This document shows, one piece after another, positions 7,814 through 15,261 of a DNA stretch of 30,293 bases (its first letter is position 1; each line of letters begins with the position of its first letter). The notes beneath the pieces are model-generated. The model saw only the letters and a program-made list of their open reading frames with translations. It did not search any database and was not told the origin of the DNA. The DNA is taken from positions 1 to 30,293 of the forward strand of contig JBNKHC010000358.1 in NCBI GenBank assembly GCA_050290145.1, given 5' to 3'. The stretch is from Pelagibius sp050290145 (GTDB lineage Bacteria > Pseudomonadota > Alphaproteobacteria > Kiloniellales > Kiloniellaceae). The position numbers and the translations under genes are program-made.

Positions 7814-8707
7814 TCACGTCCCCTCGGCGCCGACCTCCTCCAGGATGAACTCGCGGAAAACGCGGACCTTCTCGCGCTCCAAGGCATCCGGCAGATAGAC
7901 CAGATGATAACCGAGATCGGTTAGCATCAGGATGTCGAAGGGAGTCACCAGCCTCCCTTCCGCAATGTCCCTTTTCAACATGCTCGGCTTGCCGAGCGCG
8001 ACGCCACCGCCGTCGATCGCGGTCTGCACCAGCACGGTCCAATCATCCAGGATCGGGCCGCGACGCGGGTTCACATCCATCGCTCCAGCCGTCGCCAGCC
8101 ACTGGGTCCAGCCGTCGTAGTCGTCCTCGTGCAGCAGGGTGTGATGCTTCAGGTCGTCGGGGCATCGCAAGGGGTGCTTGCCTTCCAGCAGGGCCGGGCT
8201 GCACATCGGCGTATAGTCGACCCGCATGATCCACTCCGTCTCAAGTCCGTCCCAACGCCCGGCCCCAAAGCGCACGGCGATGTCGACATCGTCGTGACGC
8301 AGGTCGCAGACCTGAATGGAGTGATGCACCCGCAGGTCGATGTCGGGGTGCTTCTCCCAGAACTTGGGCAGGCGATAGACCAGCCACTTGGCCCCGAAGG
8401 CGGGCGTCACTGAAACCGTCAGGGTGTGCGAGTCGCCACTGTCGCGCAGGTCGTCCGCGGTCTCGGCAATGCGCGTGAAGGCCTCGCTGACCACCGGGAA
8501 CAGCACCCGCCCCTGTTCGGTCAGGGCCAGCTTGCGGGTCATGCGCTTGAACAAGGAATAGCCGAGGTGCTCCTCCAGTGCCTTCACCTGATGGCTGACC
8601 GCGGCCTGGGTGACATGCAGCTCCTCGGCCGCCTTGGTGAAGCTGAGATGCCGCGCGCCGGCCTCGAAGGCCCGCAAAGCGTTCAAAGGCGGGAGTTTTA
8701 CAGGCAT
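7814..8707 (-). CDS. LysR-family transcriptional regulator, GcvA-like
   Basis: The 297-aa product is of normal LysR length. Residues 6-65 form the winged helix-turn-helix (LNALRAFEAGARHLSFTKAAEELHVTQ, AAVSHQVKALEEHLG, LFKRMTRKLALTEQG). The rest is the periplasmic-binding-like effector domain. SHQVKALEEHLGYSLFKR and the C-terminal RVFREFILEE resemble the GcvA/AmpR subgroup. The ATG at 8707 fits the family N-terminus. It is transcribed away from the small gene at 8847, so the shared 139-base region may be its operator; a T-N11-A box is present there. LysR proteins often control the divergent neighbour. The effector cannot be told from the sequence, and nothing links it directly to the hut genes. 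Confidence 0.93.
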   Translation of the reverse strand: MPVKLPPLNALRAFEAGARHLSFTKAAEELHVTQAAVSHQVKALEEHLGYSLFKRMTRKLALTEQGRVLFPVVSEAFTRIAETADDLRDSGDSHTLTVSVTPAFGAKWLVYRLPKFWEKHPDIDLRVHHSIQVCDLRHDDVDIAVRFGAGRWDGLETEWIMRVDYTPMCSPALLEGKHPLRCPDDLKHHTLLHEDDYDGWTQWLATAGAMDVNPRRGPILDDWTVLVQTAIDGGGVALGKPSMLKRDIAEGRLVTPFDILMLTDLGYHLVYLPDALEREKVRVFREFILEEVGAEGT

Positions 8708-8717
8708 CCAACATACC

Positions 8718-8730
8718 TTAGTTCAGCTAA
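8718..8730. promoter_or_regulatory. Candidate LysR-type T-N11-A box
   Basis: TTAGTTCAGCTAA is an interrupted dyad (TTAG/CTAA) fitting the general LysR box T-N11-A. It lies 11 bases upstream of the LysR start, in the AT-rich gap shared with the divergent small gene. This placement is typical of autoregulation, but the pattern is loose. Confidence 0.4.
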
Positions 8731-8846
8731 TCCATAAGATGAGAAAGTATCGTTTGTCCGCTTTCCGGATATCCGTATCTTAAGCATAGAAGCGGTGCTT
8801 TCAAGGGCACCGCAGCGGCCCACCCCTCAAATGAATGAGAATTACT

Positions 8847-9098
8847 ATGTCATATATTCTCTATAGCTCTATTGCCCGCGCCGGGGGTATCGACCTGCTG
8901 CTGGGCGCCGAAGCGGTTTCCCACGCACCCCTGGACCCCGCCCTGCGCCGCCGGCGCGCCAACAGAATCCGCCGGCTGCGCCGGCGCAGCGGCGAGGCCC
9001 TGATCCGTCTTGGCACGGCCGTGACCGGCTGGGGCAAGCGGCTGGCGCCGGCGACCTGCCAGATGCCGGCCCCGCGCCTGAATCTGGTGGCGGACTGA
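8847..9098 (+). CDS. Small basic protein, possibly DUF1127-related
   Basis: The product is 83 aa from the ATG at 8847; an in-frame ATG at 8835 would add four residues. A GAATGAGA stretch ahead of 8847 can serve as ribosome binding site. The N-terminus (MSYILYSSIARAGG) is hydrophobic. The middle (about residues 30-50) is strongly arginine-rich, with RRRRANRIRRLRRRSG, and would bind nucleic acid or phosphate-bearing partners. The protein is divergent from the LysR gene and sits before a clear DUF1127 protein, so it may be a relative or a co-regulated partner. I do not find the standard DUF1127 motif in it. A 13-base perfect hairpin follows the stop codon. Confidence 0.55.
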   Translation: MSYILYSSIARAGGIDLLLGAEAVSHAPLDPALRRRRANRIRRLRRRSGEALIRLGTAVTGWGKRLAPATCQMPAPRLNLVAD

Positions 9099-9116
9099 GC
9101 CCCGCCCGCCGTCCGA

Positions 9117-9154
9117 CGAAGGGCCGGCCCGTTCGCCCTGAGGCCGGCCCTTCG
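9117..9154. repeat. Perfect 13-base inverted repeat between two small genes
   Basis: CGAAGGGCCGGCC (9117-9129) and its exact complement (9142-9154) flank a 12-base loop. No T run follows, so it is not a classical terminator. It may pause transcription or protect the mRNA between the two small genes. The core GGGCCGG/CCGGCCC recurs in the hairpin at 9475-9519. Confidence 0.75.
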
Positions 9155-9182
9155 CCCCCAGCCATGAAGACGAGACAAGCCC

Positions 9183-9428
9183 ATGTCGATCTACGTCCCT
9201 GACAGCTGGTCCGCGCTCGGCGCCGTTCATGCCGTCGCCGCATCTTGGCGTTCCGCCGCAGGCTTCCTCCTGCACCGCGCGCTTGATCGGCCCCGGCATC
9301 TGCTGATCGCTTGGCAGGTCCGGCAGCGCGATCGCAGTGACCTGCGCCGGCTGCAGGCCCCTCAGCTGCGCGACATCGGCCTGACCGTCGAAGACCTATG
9401 CCAGGAGCGCGACGGCCCCCTGTGGTAG
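9183..9428 (+). CDS. DUF1127 small protein
   Basis: The product is 81 aa. The C-terminal half (about residues 44-75) shows the DUF1127 pattern: W, R-rich helix, RRLQAPQLRDIGLTVEDL. The N-terminal half is a hydrophobic/aromatic region. DUF1127 proteins are short, arginine-rich and widespread in Alphaproteobacteria; some bind RNA and influence phosphate, nitrogen or stress responses (family knowledge). The gene follows the small basic protein by 84 bases, across a perfect hairpin, and a terminator ends it at 9519. Its exact job cannot be told here. Confidence 0.85.
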   Translation: MSIYVPDSWSALGAVHAVAASWRSAAGFLLHRALDRPRHLLIAWQVRQRDRSDLRRLQAPQLRDIGLTVEDLCQERDGPLW

Positions 9429-9474
9429 GCCCAGCCTGCCCGCAAATTCATGTGACTTTGAGCTGCGCCCTGAA

Positions 9475-9519
9475 AGGGCCGGTCGATTCCGCCCCCCGGA
9501 AGAGGCCGGCCCTCTTTTT
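9475..9519 (+). terminator. Intrinsic terminator after the DUF1127 gene
   Basis: A stem of about ten pairs (AGGGCCGGTC at 9475-9484 with GGCCGGCCCT at 9504-9513, one wobble pair) encloses a 19-base loop and is followed by CTTTTT. It stands between the DUF1127 gene and the convergent glutamine amidotransferase gene. It shares its stem core with the hairpin at 9117-9154. Confidence 0.8.
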
Positions 9520-9530
9520 ATGACCGGCGC

Positions 9531-10220
9531 TCAGCGGAGCCAATCGGCAAGGAAGCGGCGCAGCCAGGCTTCCATGGGCGCATCGAAGCGCTCGCTGTCG
9601 GCGAGCTGCACCTCGCTGGAGTGCGCGCCCGGCTCCTCCAGCATGTGGCCGGCTTCGCGCATCCAGCGCCGCATCACCTCGCGCGAGACCTCCGGGTGGA
9701 ACTGGATGCCGAAGGCCCTTTGGCCGTAGCGGAAAGCCTGGTTGGGGAAGACCGGGCCGGAGGCCAGCAGCTCGGCGCAGGCCGGCACGTCGAAGCCCTC
9801 GTTGTGCCAGTGATAGACGTGCATGGCTTCGCCCATGAAATCCTGCGCCACCGGCGTCGGCTCTATCTTCACGTAGCCGATCTCGTGCAGACCCTCGTCG
9901 TGGCGGCTGACCGGCGCACCCAGCGCCCGCGCCAGCATCTGGGCGCCCAGGCAGATGCCCAGAAAGGGACGGCCGCTCTCCGCCCACTGGCCGATCCAGT
10001 CGATCTCCTGGCGGATATAGGCCTTGCTCTCGGCTTCGTTCACGCTCTCCGCACCGCCGTAGACCACCACCGCGCTGTGCCCGTTGTCGACCGCCGGCAG
10101 GCTGTCGCCCTTGCCCGGCGAACACCACTCGGTGTCGTAGCCCATCTCGCGCAGGATCGCCGAGGCGCGGTCGTCGCGCCGGCCCACGGGGTGGTCGATC
10201 AACAGGATTGACGGCTTCAT
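9531..10220 (-). CDS. Class I glutamine amidotransferase family protein
   Basis: The product is 229 aa from the ATG at 10220, which has CGGAG upstream. The triad of a class I amidotransferase is visible: nucleophile Cys90 in GICLGAQ, His175 and Glu177 in FHPEV. Members release ammonia from glutamine or hydrolyse gamma-glutamyl bonds; this stand-alone, GuaA-like type is often annotated just as type 1 glutamine amidotransferase. YHWHNEGFDVP, between the cysteine and the histidine, is typical of this free-standing subgroup. It is the last gene of a minus-strand row, 28 bases behind the Fe-S protein. A role in gamma-glutamyl compound hydrolysis, for example in amine catabolism next to a methylamine-type methyltransferase, is possible but not shown. 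Confidence 0.9.
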   Translation of the reverse strand: MKPSILLIDHPVGRRDDRASAILREMGYDTEWCSPGKGDSLPAVDNGHSAVVVYGGAESVNEAESKAYIRQEIDWIGQWAESGRPFLGICLGAQMLARALGAPVSRHDEGLHEIGYVKIEPTPVAQDFMGEAMHVYHWHNEGFDVPACAELLASGPVFPNQAFRYGQRAFGIQFHPEVSREVMRRWMREAGHMLEEPGAHSSEVQLADSERFDAPMEAWLRRFLADWLR

Positions 10221-10248
10221 GGCAACTCCGAAAAGCAACCCACTCTAT

Positions 10249-10947
10249 TTAAGGACGGTGAGCGTTAAGAAAAGCCTCCATGTGGAGGCGCATCTGTGCG
10301 ACCGGGTAGCGGTATGCCTGCCCCACCGGGCAGGCCCGCCGGGCCCGGCAGCCGAGATCCAGGCAGTCGGCCCCGGCCGGTGCGGCGATGTGCTCTGCAC
10401 AAGCCGTAACCTCATAGCCTGCGGCTGTAAAGGCGCCGACCGGACAGGCGGCCAGGCAGGGCCGTTCGGCGCAGTTTTCGCAGGGACTGGGTCTTTCGTC
10501 GCGGGCCGGCAGATCCAGCACTTCGGCAAGCGCGACGGCGCCGCGGTAGGCGTGCCAGAGGCCGTAGTCGGGATGGATCAGCATGCCCAGCGGCGACGGC
10601 GCCACCGCCTCGGCGCGCTGCGCCCAGCGCAGGAAGGGCCGGTAGGGCGGGCCGCCGAAGGGAAAGAGCGCCAGGCCGCCGACCTGCTGCGCCAGGGCGC
10701 CGATCACTCTCTCGCTCCAGCGGTTCAGGGGATCGGGCCGGCCGTCCCGCGCCTCCGGCGCCGTCTGGAACTTCGGCCAGAAGCCGTCGCCGTGGTTGCC
10801 GAGCAGGACCAGGCTGCGGCTCTCGCGCCCGTCCGGCAGGGGCGGCACCTCGTCGTCCGGGTCGCAGTGGAAGGCGCCGCGCAGGATCAGGCCCTGCGGC
10901 ACGGCCGCCGCCTCGATCCGCGCCAGAGTGCCGGCGCCAGCGCTCAA
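10249..10947 (-). CDS. Ferredoxin-like 4Fe-4S protein
   Basis: The product is 232 aa if it starts at the TTG at 10947, which overlaps the TGA of the preceding gene (TTGA). This tight coupling favours that start over longer frames that would run deep into the upstream gene. The first two thirds contain GNHGDGFWPKF and ALFPFGGPPYRPFLRW, but I name no fold for them. The C-terminal part (about residues 165-220) holds the motif C-x2-C-x4-C-x3-CP, a further cysteine pair and a GCRARRACP segment, enough for one and perhaps two iron-sulphur clusters. The cysteine layout recalls the C-terminal ferredoxin domain of QueG-like reductases, but the protein is much shorter and has no visible corrinoid-binding part. 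The substrate is unknown. Confidence 0.82.
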   Translation of the reverse strand: MSAGAGTLARIEAAAVPQGLILRGAFHCDPDDEVPPLPDGRESRSLVLLGNHGDGFWPKFQTAPEARDGRPDPLNRWSERVIGALAQQVGGLALFPFGGPPYRPFLRWAQRAEAVAPSPLGMLIHPDYGLWHAYRGAVALAEVLDLPARDERPSPCENCAERPCLAACPVGAFTAAGYEVTACAEHIAAPAGADCLDLGCRARRACPVGQAYRYPVAQMRLHMEAFLNAHRP

Positions 10948-11453
10948 GCGCCCGCCTCGTCCGCCAGGGCCGCGGCATCCACGCAGGCCTCCTCGGAGGT
11001 CGGCCAGTCGACGATGTGGTCTTCCAGCTCCGCGTCCGGCACTTCGGTCTCCGACACCGCGCGCCCGCGCACCGAGATGCCCGCCCAGTGCACGCTTTCC
11101 GGATCTCCGGTCACCAGCGGATGCCACCAGGCCAGCCCCCGCCCCTCCGCCAGGCGGCGATAGGCGCAGGTCGGCGGCATGAAGCCCAGCTCGCCGACGT
11201 TCTCGGCCGAGAGCTGCACGCAGTCGGGCACCACCTTGCTCCGGTTGGCATAGTCGGCGCAGCGGCAGGTCTGGCGGTCCAGCAGGTGGCAGGCCACGTC
11301 AGTATGGGCGAAGGAGCCGTCGTCCGGGTCCTCCAGCTTGATAAGGCAGCAGCGCCCGCAGCCGTCGCAGAGGGATTCCCACTCGGCGGTCGTCATCTCG
11401 GCCAGGGACTTGGCTTCCCAGAAGGGGCCGCTATCGGAAGGGCGTTGGGTCAT
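10944..11453 (-). CDS. YcgN-family cysteine cluster protein (UPF0260)
   Basis: The product is 169 aa. The ATG at 11453 is chosen because family members begin close before a FWE...SL segment (here PFWEAKSLAEMTTAEWESLCDG). Cysteines are clustered as CDGCGRCC near residues 40-50, with further ones in DVACHLLD, CRCADY and PDCVQL. This is the pattern of the YcgN / putative zinc- or iron-chelating family. The family is widespread and its role has not been settled. It overlaps the next gene by four bases and follows the MttB-like gene by 53 bases, so all four minus-strand genes from 13024 to 9531 may form one operon. Confidence 0.92.
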   Translation of the reverse strand: MTQRPSDSGPFWEAKSLAEMTTAEWESLCDGCGRCCLIKLEDPDDGSFAHTDVACHLLDRQTCRCADYANRSKVVPDCVQLSAENVGELGFMPPTCAYRRLAEGRGLAWWHPLVTGDPESVHWAGISVRGRAVSETEVPDAELEDHIVDWPTSEEACVDAAALADEAGA

Positions 11454-11506
11454 GCCCGCGAGTCTAGCGGTCGGCGCGGAGGCTTCCAAGCGCCCAGACG
11501 GTGGCC

Positions 11507-13024
11507 TCAGGCCGCCGGACGCATGGAGTTGCGCGGCAGCAGGATGTCGAAGCGGCGGCGGATCTCCGCGTCCAGCTCCTCGGGGATGACCTCCGGCCAG
11601 TGCTCAGCCAGCACCTTGCGGGCCTGGTCGCGCGCCGCCTCGCGGATGTCGCGGGCGCCCTTCATCTCCCAGTCGTCGCGGCTTTCGCGGTTCAGCAGGC
11701 TGGGATAGAGGTACTCGCTGTTCATCAGCGAGAGCGTCTGCGGATGGCCGAGGAAATGGCCCGGTCCCTTGCAGACCTCGTCGATCACGTCCAGCGACAG
11801 GGATTCCTCCGTCACCTCGATGCCTTTCAGCATGCGCATGATCTCGCCATTGACGTCGTTGTCGATGACGTACTGCTCGTAGGCGACGGTCAGCAGGCTC
11901 TCCAGGAAGCCGGCGGAGTGGTGGATGTAGTTGGAGCCGGCCAGCGCCGCGGCCAGCCCGGTGATGCCCTTCTCCGCCCCGGCCTGGGCATCTGGCACCT
12001 TGGAATCGGAGATGCCGGAGGAGTTGTAGATCGGCACCTCGAGGTACTGCGCGATCTGGGCGCAGGCGGCGTTCAGCAGAGCGAACTCCGCCGAGCCGCC
12101 GACGAAGGCGCCGCTGCGCAGGTCGGCCTGGGCGGGCACGCAGCCCATGATCAGAGGGTGACCCGGGTTCAGCAAGTTGACGTAGACGAAGCCGGAAAGC
12201 TGCTCGGCGGTGATCTGCACCAGGGTGCCGGCCAGCGCCGCCGGCGAGGTGGCGCCGGCCTGGGGCGCCGAGGAGATCACCACCGGCATGTTGTGGGCGA
12301 CGATGCGGTCCAGGATCTCCACCGTTTCCGTGGCATAGCGCAGCGGGCTGACGGTCCAGCAGTTGCTGTAAGACATCAGCGGGCGGGCGTCGAAGGACTC
12401 CTTGCCGCCGGCCAGCATCTCGCCCAGCGCACGCTGCTCGGCCACCTTCTCCGGCAGGTAGGCATTGGCCATGACGTGCTTCTCGGTCGCCGCCAGGCAG
12501 GCGTAGAACTGGTTGATGTCGATCTGCTCGTTGGCCAGGTCGCGCGGCACCACCGGACGCATGTAGAAGTGGATGTGCTCCAGCGTGTCGCAGAGACGGC
12601 CGATGTCGTAGTTGTCGGAGAGCCGCGTCTCGCGGACCCTGCCGTCCAGGTCGAGAATCTTCACCGCCTGACCGCCGGTGCCCATGTAGACCCGCTGGCC
12701 GCCCAGGTGCAGGTCGTGCTGCGGGCTGCGGCCGGCCAGCAGCACCTCGCGCGCCGCCGTCTTCAGCGCCTCTTCCACCAGTTTGCGGTGGATGTAGACA
12801 CGGTTGGCGTCCTCGTCGATGCGGCAGCCGGCGGCACGGAAGGTCTCGCGGCAGGGGCTCGCCGCGACCTGGATCCCGGTGCGCTCCAGCACTTCCATGG
12901 CGGCCTCGACGATGCGCGACAGGTCGTCCGCCTTCAGGGGCCGGTAGCTGCCCCCGGCGAGGCCCGCCGGGGCCACCGAAGTCCGGGTTCTTTCCGCGCC
13001 TCGTCCGCGCCGGTTGCGTGCCAT
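11507..13024 (-). CDS. MttB-family (trimethylamine methyltransferase-like) protein, without pyrrolysine
   Basis: MttB-superfamily enzymes move a methyl group from a quaternary or tertiary amine to a corrinoid protein. The 505-aa product has normal family length. Recognisable stretches are DDLSRIVEAAMEVLERTGIQV at the N-terminus, MGTGGQAVKILDL, PLMSYSNCWTVSPLRY, GSAEFALLNAACAQIAQYLEVP and the C-terminal EIRRRFDILLP. No TAG codon interrupts the frame, so this is one of the non-pyrrolysine members, whose studied relatives use glycine betaine, proline betaine, carnitine or butyrobetaine. The ATG at 13024 has AGGAAAGG upstream; the longer frame to 13138 is unlikely. A strong terminator at 13181-13234 isolates it from the chemoreceptor gene. 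Its likely partner, the corrinoid protein, lies 8 kb away at 20983. The substrate cannot be told. Confidence 0.9.
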   Translation of the reverse strand: MARNRRGRGAERTRTSVAPAGLAGGSYRPLKADDLSRIVEAAMEVLERTGIQVAASPCRETFRAAGCRIDEDANRVYIHRKLVEEALKTAAREVLLAGRSPQHDLHLGGQRVYMGTGGQAVKILDLDGRVRETRLSDNYDIGRLCDTLEHIHFYMRPVVPRDLANEQIDINQFYACLAATEKHVMANAYLPEKVAEQRALGEMLAGGKESFDARPLMSYSNCWTVSPLRYATETVEILDRIVAHNMPVVISSAPQAGATSPAALAGTLVQITAEQLSGFVYVNLLNPGHPLIMGCVPAQADLRSGAFVGGSAEFALLNAACAQIAQYLEVPIYNSSGISDSKVPDAQAGAEKGITGLAAALAGSNYIHHSAGFLESLLTVAYEQYVIDNDVNGEIMRMLKGIEVTEESLSLDVIDEVCKGPGHFLGHPQTLSLMNSEYLYPSLLNRESRDDWEMKGARDIREAARDQARKVLAEHWPEVIPEELDAEIRRRFDILLPRNSMRPAA

Positions 13025-13180
13025 GGCGGCTTGCCTTTCCTCAAGAATCAGGGCGCCCGCCCGGGGCGCGCGCTCCAGGGCCAAACTTGCTCTCCCGGCG
13101 ACGTCTGGCTGTTCCGCATCCGACAGAAACTGTCCCAAGACGCGGCGCGCAGCTGCCTCAGGGCGCAGGCCGCGCCGGGC

Positions 13181-13234
13181 AAAGAAGAAGGGCCCCGCCC
13201 CCGGCCGCCGAGGCAGCCGGAAGCGGGACCCTTC
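13181..13234 (-). terminator. Intrinsic terminator of the chemoreceptor gene
   Basis: Read on the minus strand, a 12-pair stem (13187-13198 with 13223-13234, one wobble pair), extended by an inner GC-rich stem, is followed by TTCTTT. It lies 38 bases behind the chemoreceptor stop codon and separates that gene from the MttB-like gene. Confidence 0.8.
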
Positions 13235-13272
13235 GGTAGGCTGCGGCGGGGCCGGGGCGCCCGCCTTTGTAC

Positions 13273-14970
13273 CTAGGCCGCGCGGATCTGGGCGATGAAC
13301 TGGTCGACCTCCTTGCGCAGGTTCTCGGACTGCTCGGCGAGGTGCCCCGCCGCGTCCAGGACCTGGCCGGCCGACCCGCCGGTCTCTGCCGCAGTCTTGG
13401 AGACCGAGGCCACGTTGCTCGCCACCTTCCGCGTGCCGGCGGAGGCTTCCTGGACGTTGCGCGCAATCTCCTGCGTCGCCGCGCCTTGCTGCTCCACCGC
13501 CGTGGAGATGCTGCTGGCGATGTCGTTGATCTCCTCGACGGTCTCGCCAATCGCCTCGATCGCCGCGGCCGCGTCGGTGGTCGAGTTCTGGATCTCGCTG
13601 ATCTGTTGCGAGATCTCCTCGGTCGCCTTGGCGGTCTGGGTGGCCAGGGACTTCACCTCGTTGGCCACGACCGCGAAGCCCTTGCCCGCCTCGCCGGCGC
13701 GCGCCGCCTCGATGGTGGCGTTGAGGGCCAGCAGGTTGGTCTGCTCGGCGATGTCCTGGATCAGCTTCACCACGTCGCCGATCTTCTGCGCCGCCTCTAC
13801 CAGGCCCTCGACCTTGCCGTTGGTCGCGCGGGCGTTTTCGACGGCCTTGCTGGCGGTCTGCGAAGAGCGGTTGACCTGGCGGCCGATCTCCTCGATAGAC
13901 GACGACAGCTCCTCGGCCGCGGTGGCCACCGTCTGCACGTTGCCGGAAGCGTCCTCGGAGGCGTTGGCCGCGGAGCCGGCCTGCTCTTCCGTCTGGCTGG
14001 CGGCGGCGGACATCGACTTGGCGGTCGACTGCATCTCGCTCGCGGTGTGCGACAGCGACTCGACCACCGACTTCACGCTGGCCTCGAAGTCGTCGGCCAC
14101 CTTCTGCATGGTCTGGCGCTTCTCCTGCTCGGCGCGCTGGGAGGCGAGCTTGCTCTCCTCTTCCAGCCGCTGCTGCTCAATGGCGTTGTTCTTGAAGACC
14201 TCGACCGCTCCGGCCATCTGGCCGATCTCGTCGCGGCGGCCGACGCCGGGGATATCGACCTTCAGATCGCCCGCGGCCAGGGCGCGCATGGCACCGATCA
14301 TGCCGTTGATCGGCTTGGTAATGCTGCGCGCGATGAAGAAGGAGATGACGCCCATAAGCAACAGGACCCCGGCGATGGCGCCGGACTCGAAAATCGCCTC
14401 TTCCCAGAACACCGCGTCGAGGTCGTCGATGTAGACGCCACTGCCGATGATCCAGCCCCACGGCGCGAAGCCCTTGACGTAGGACTCCTTGGGTATCGGT
14501 TGTTCCTCATTTCCCCGGGGCCAAAGGTAGCTGACAAAACCAGCCTGTTGCGCGTTCACTACCTTCACAAACTCCATGAAGAGCAGATTACCCGCCGGAT
14601 CCTTAAACTTGGAGAGATCCTTTCCGACCAGATGCGGCTTGAATGGATGCATAACCATCGCCGGCTGCATGTCGTTGATCCAGAAGTATTCGGCGCCGTT
14701 GTAGCGCATGGCCCCGATGGCGGCGAGGGCGGTGCTCTGCGCCTCCTCCATGGTCATCTCGCCGGCTTCCGCCCGCTTGTAGTAGGAGTCCGCGATCGCC
14801 GTCGCGCCCTCGACAAGCTGGCGCAGCTCGTTGCGCTTCTGCTCGACGAGTTCGGCTTCGAGCTGATAGAGCCGGAACCCGGTGACCGCGATCATGCCCA
14901 GCGCCGCCAGCGCGATGAGCAGCAGCAAGCGGTGCGAGATTCCAAAAGATTTCATAGCTTTGAGCAACAT
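13273..14970 (-). CDS. Methyl-accepting chemotaxis protein with Cache sensor
   Basis: This is a chemoreceptor that passes ligand binding to CheW/CheA in the cytoplasm. From the ATG at 14970 it has 565 residues. The parts in order are: transmembrane segment one (about 12-32), a periplasmic Cache-type sensor (about 35-190, with EYFWINDMQPAMVMHPFKP and the following LVGKDLS), transmembrane segment two (about 194-215), HAMP (about 216-270), and a long coiled-coil signalling domain with the tip IAEQTNLLALNATIEAARAG (406-425). An alternative start at 14955 (MKSFGISH) is possible; a further in-frame start at 15000 is less likely. No strong ribosome binding site decides it. The Cache type usually binds small carboxylates or amines. 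A link to histidine or methylamine sensing is suggested only by position between hutH and the MttB-like gene. Confidence 0.95.
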   Translation of the reverse strand: MLLKAMKSFGISHRLLLLIALAALGMIAVTGFRLYQLEAELVEQKRNELRQLVEGATAIADSYYKRAEAGEMTMEEAQSTALAAIGAMRYNGAEYFWINDMQPAMVMHPFKPHLVGKDLSKFKDPAGNLLFMEFVKVVNAQQAGFVSYLWPRGNEEQPIPKESYVKGFAPWGWIIGSGVYIDDLDAVFWEEAIFESGAIAGVLLLMGVISFFIARSITKPINGMIGAMRALAAGDLKVDIPGVGRRDEIGQMAGAVEVFKNNAIEQQRLEEESKLASQRAEQEKRQTMQKVADDFEASVKSVVESLSHTASEMQSTAKSMSAAASQTEEQAGSAANASEDASGNVQTVATAAEELSSSIEEIGRQVNRSSQTASKAVENARATNGKVEGLVEAAQKIGDVVKLIQDIAEQTNLLALNATIEAARAGEAGKGFAVVANEVKSLATQTAKATEEISQQISEIQNSTTDAAAAIEAIGETVEEINDIASSISTAVEQQGAATQEIARNVQEASAGTRKVASNVASVSKTAAETGGSAGQVLDAAGHLAEQSENLRKEVDQFIAQIRAA

Positions 14971-15226
14971 TGCCGGTCTCAGTTCTTCCGTGAGGTTCAA
15001 AGTTGCCGCGAAGCTACTTTGACGCGATTAAACATTCGTTTCTAAAGGACTGAAAACAAAGGTCAATTTTCACTAAGTAGTTGTGGGAATTGATAAAATT
15101 CTCTTATAGATTGAGAATGCTTCCCTTGGTTTTTCAACCCGGCGGACGGGCAGTCGGAAAATCCGTCGACGCCGCGGCCCGCTGCAACCCTTCCCGACAG
15201 CCGCAAAGGGTGCTACACAGGGGCCC

Positions 15227-15246
15227 AAAGTTGTATATACAACTTT
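15227..15246. promoter_or_regulatory. HutC-type operator upstream of hutH
   Basis: A perfect 20-base palindrome, AAAGTTGTATATACAACTTT, ends 15 bases before the hutH GTG start. Its core TTGTATATACAA is the HutC target. It matches the site before hutU base for base over 19 positions, and both share GGGGCC on the left flank. The palindrome lies so close to the start that it would cover the promoter or early transcript. Confidence 0.87.
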
Positions 15247-15261
15247 CACTCGGAGGCATCT

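Noticed and set aside
11507..13024. Pyrrolysine-containing trimethylamine methyltransferase
   Set aside because: The frame has no internal TAG codon over its full 505 residues, and no pyl genes are in the window.
11501..15045. Long plus-strand frames of about 590 codons each
   Set aside because: They are antisense shadows of the MttB-like gene and the chemoreceptor gene; their products are repetitive Val/Leu/Gly/Arg text with no family pattern.
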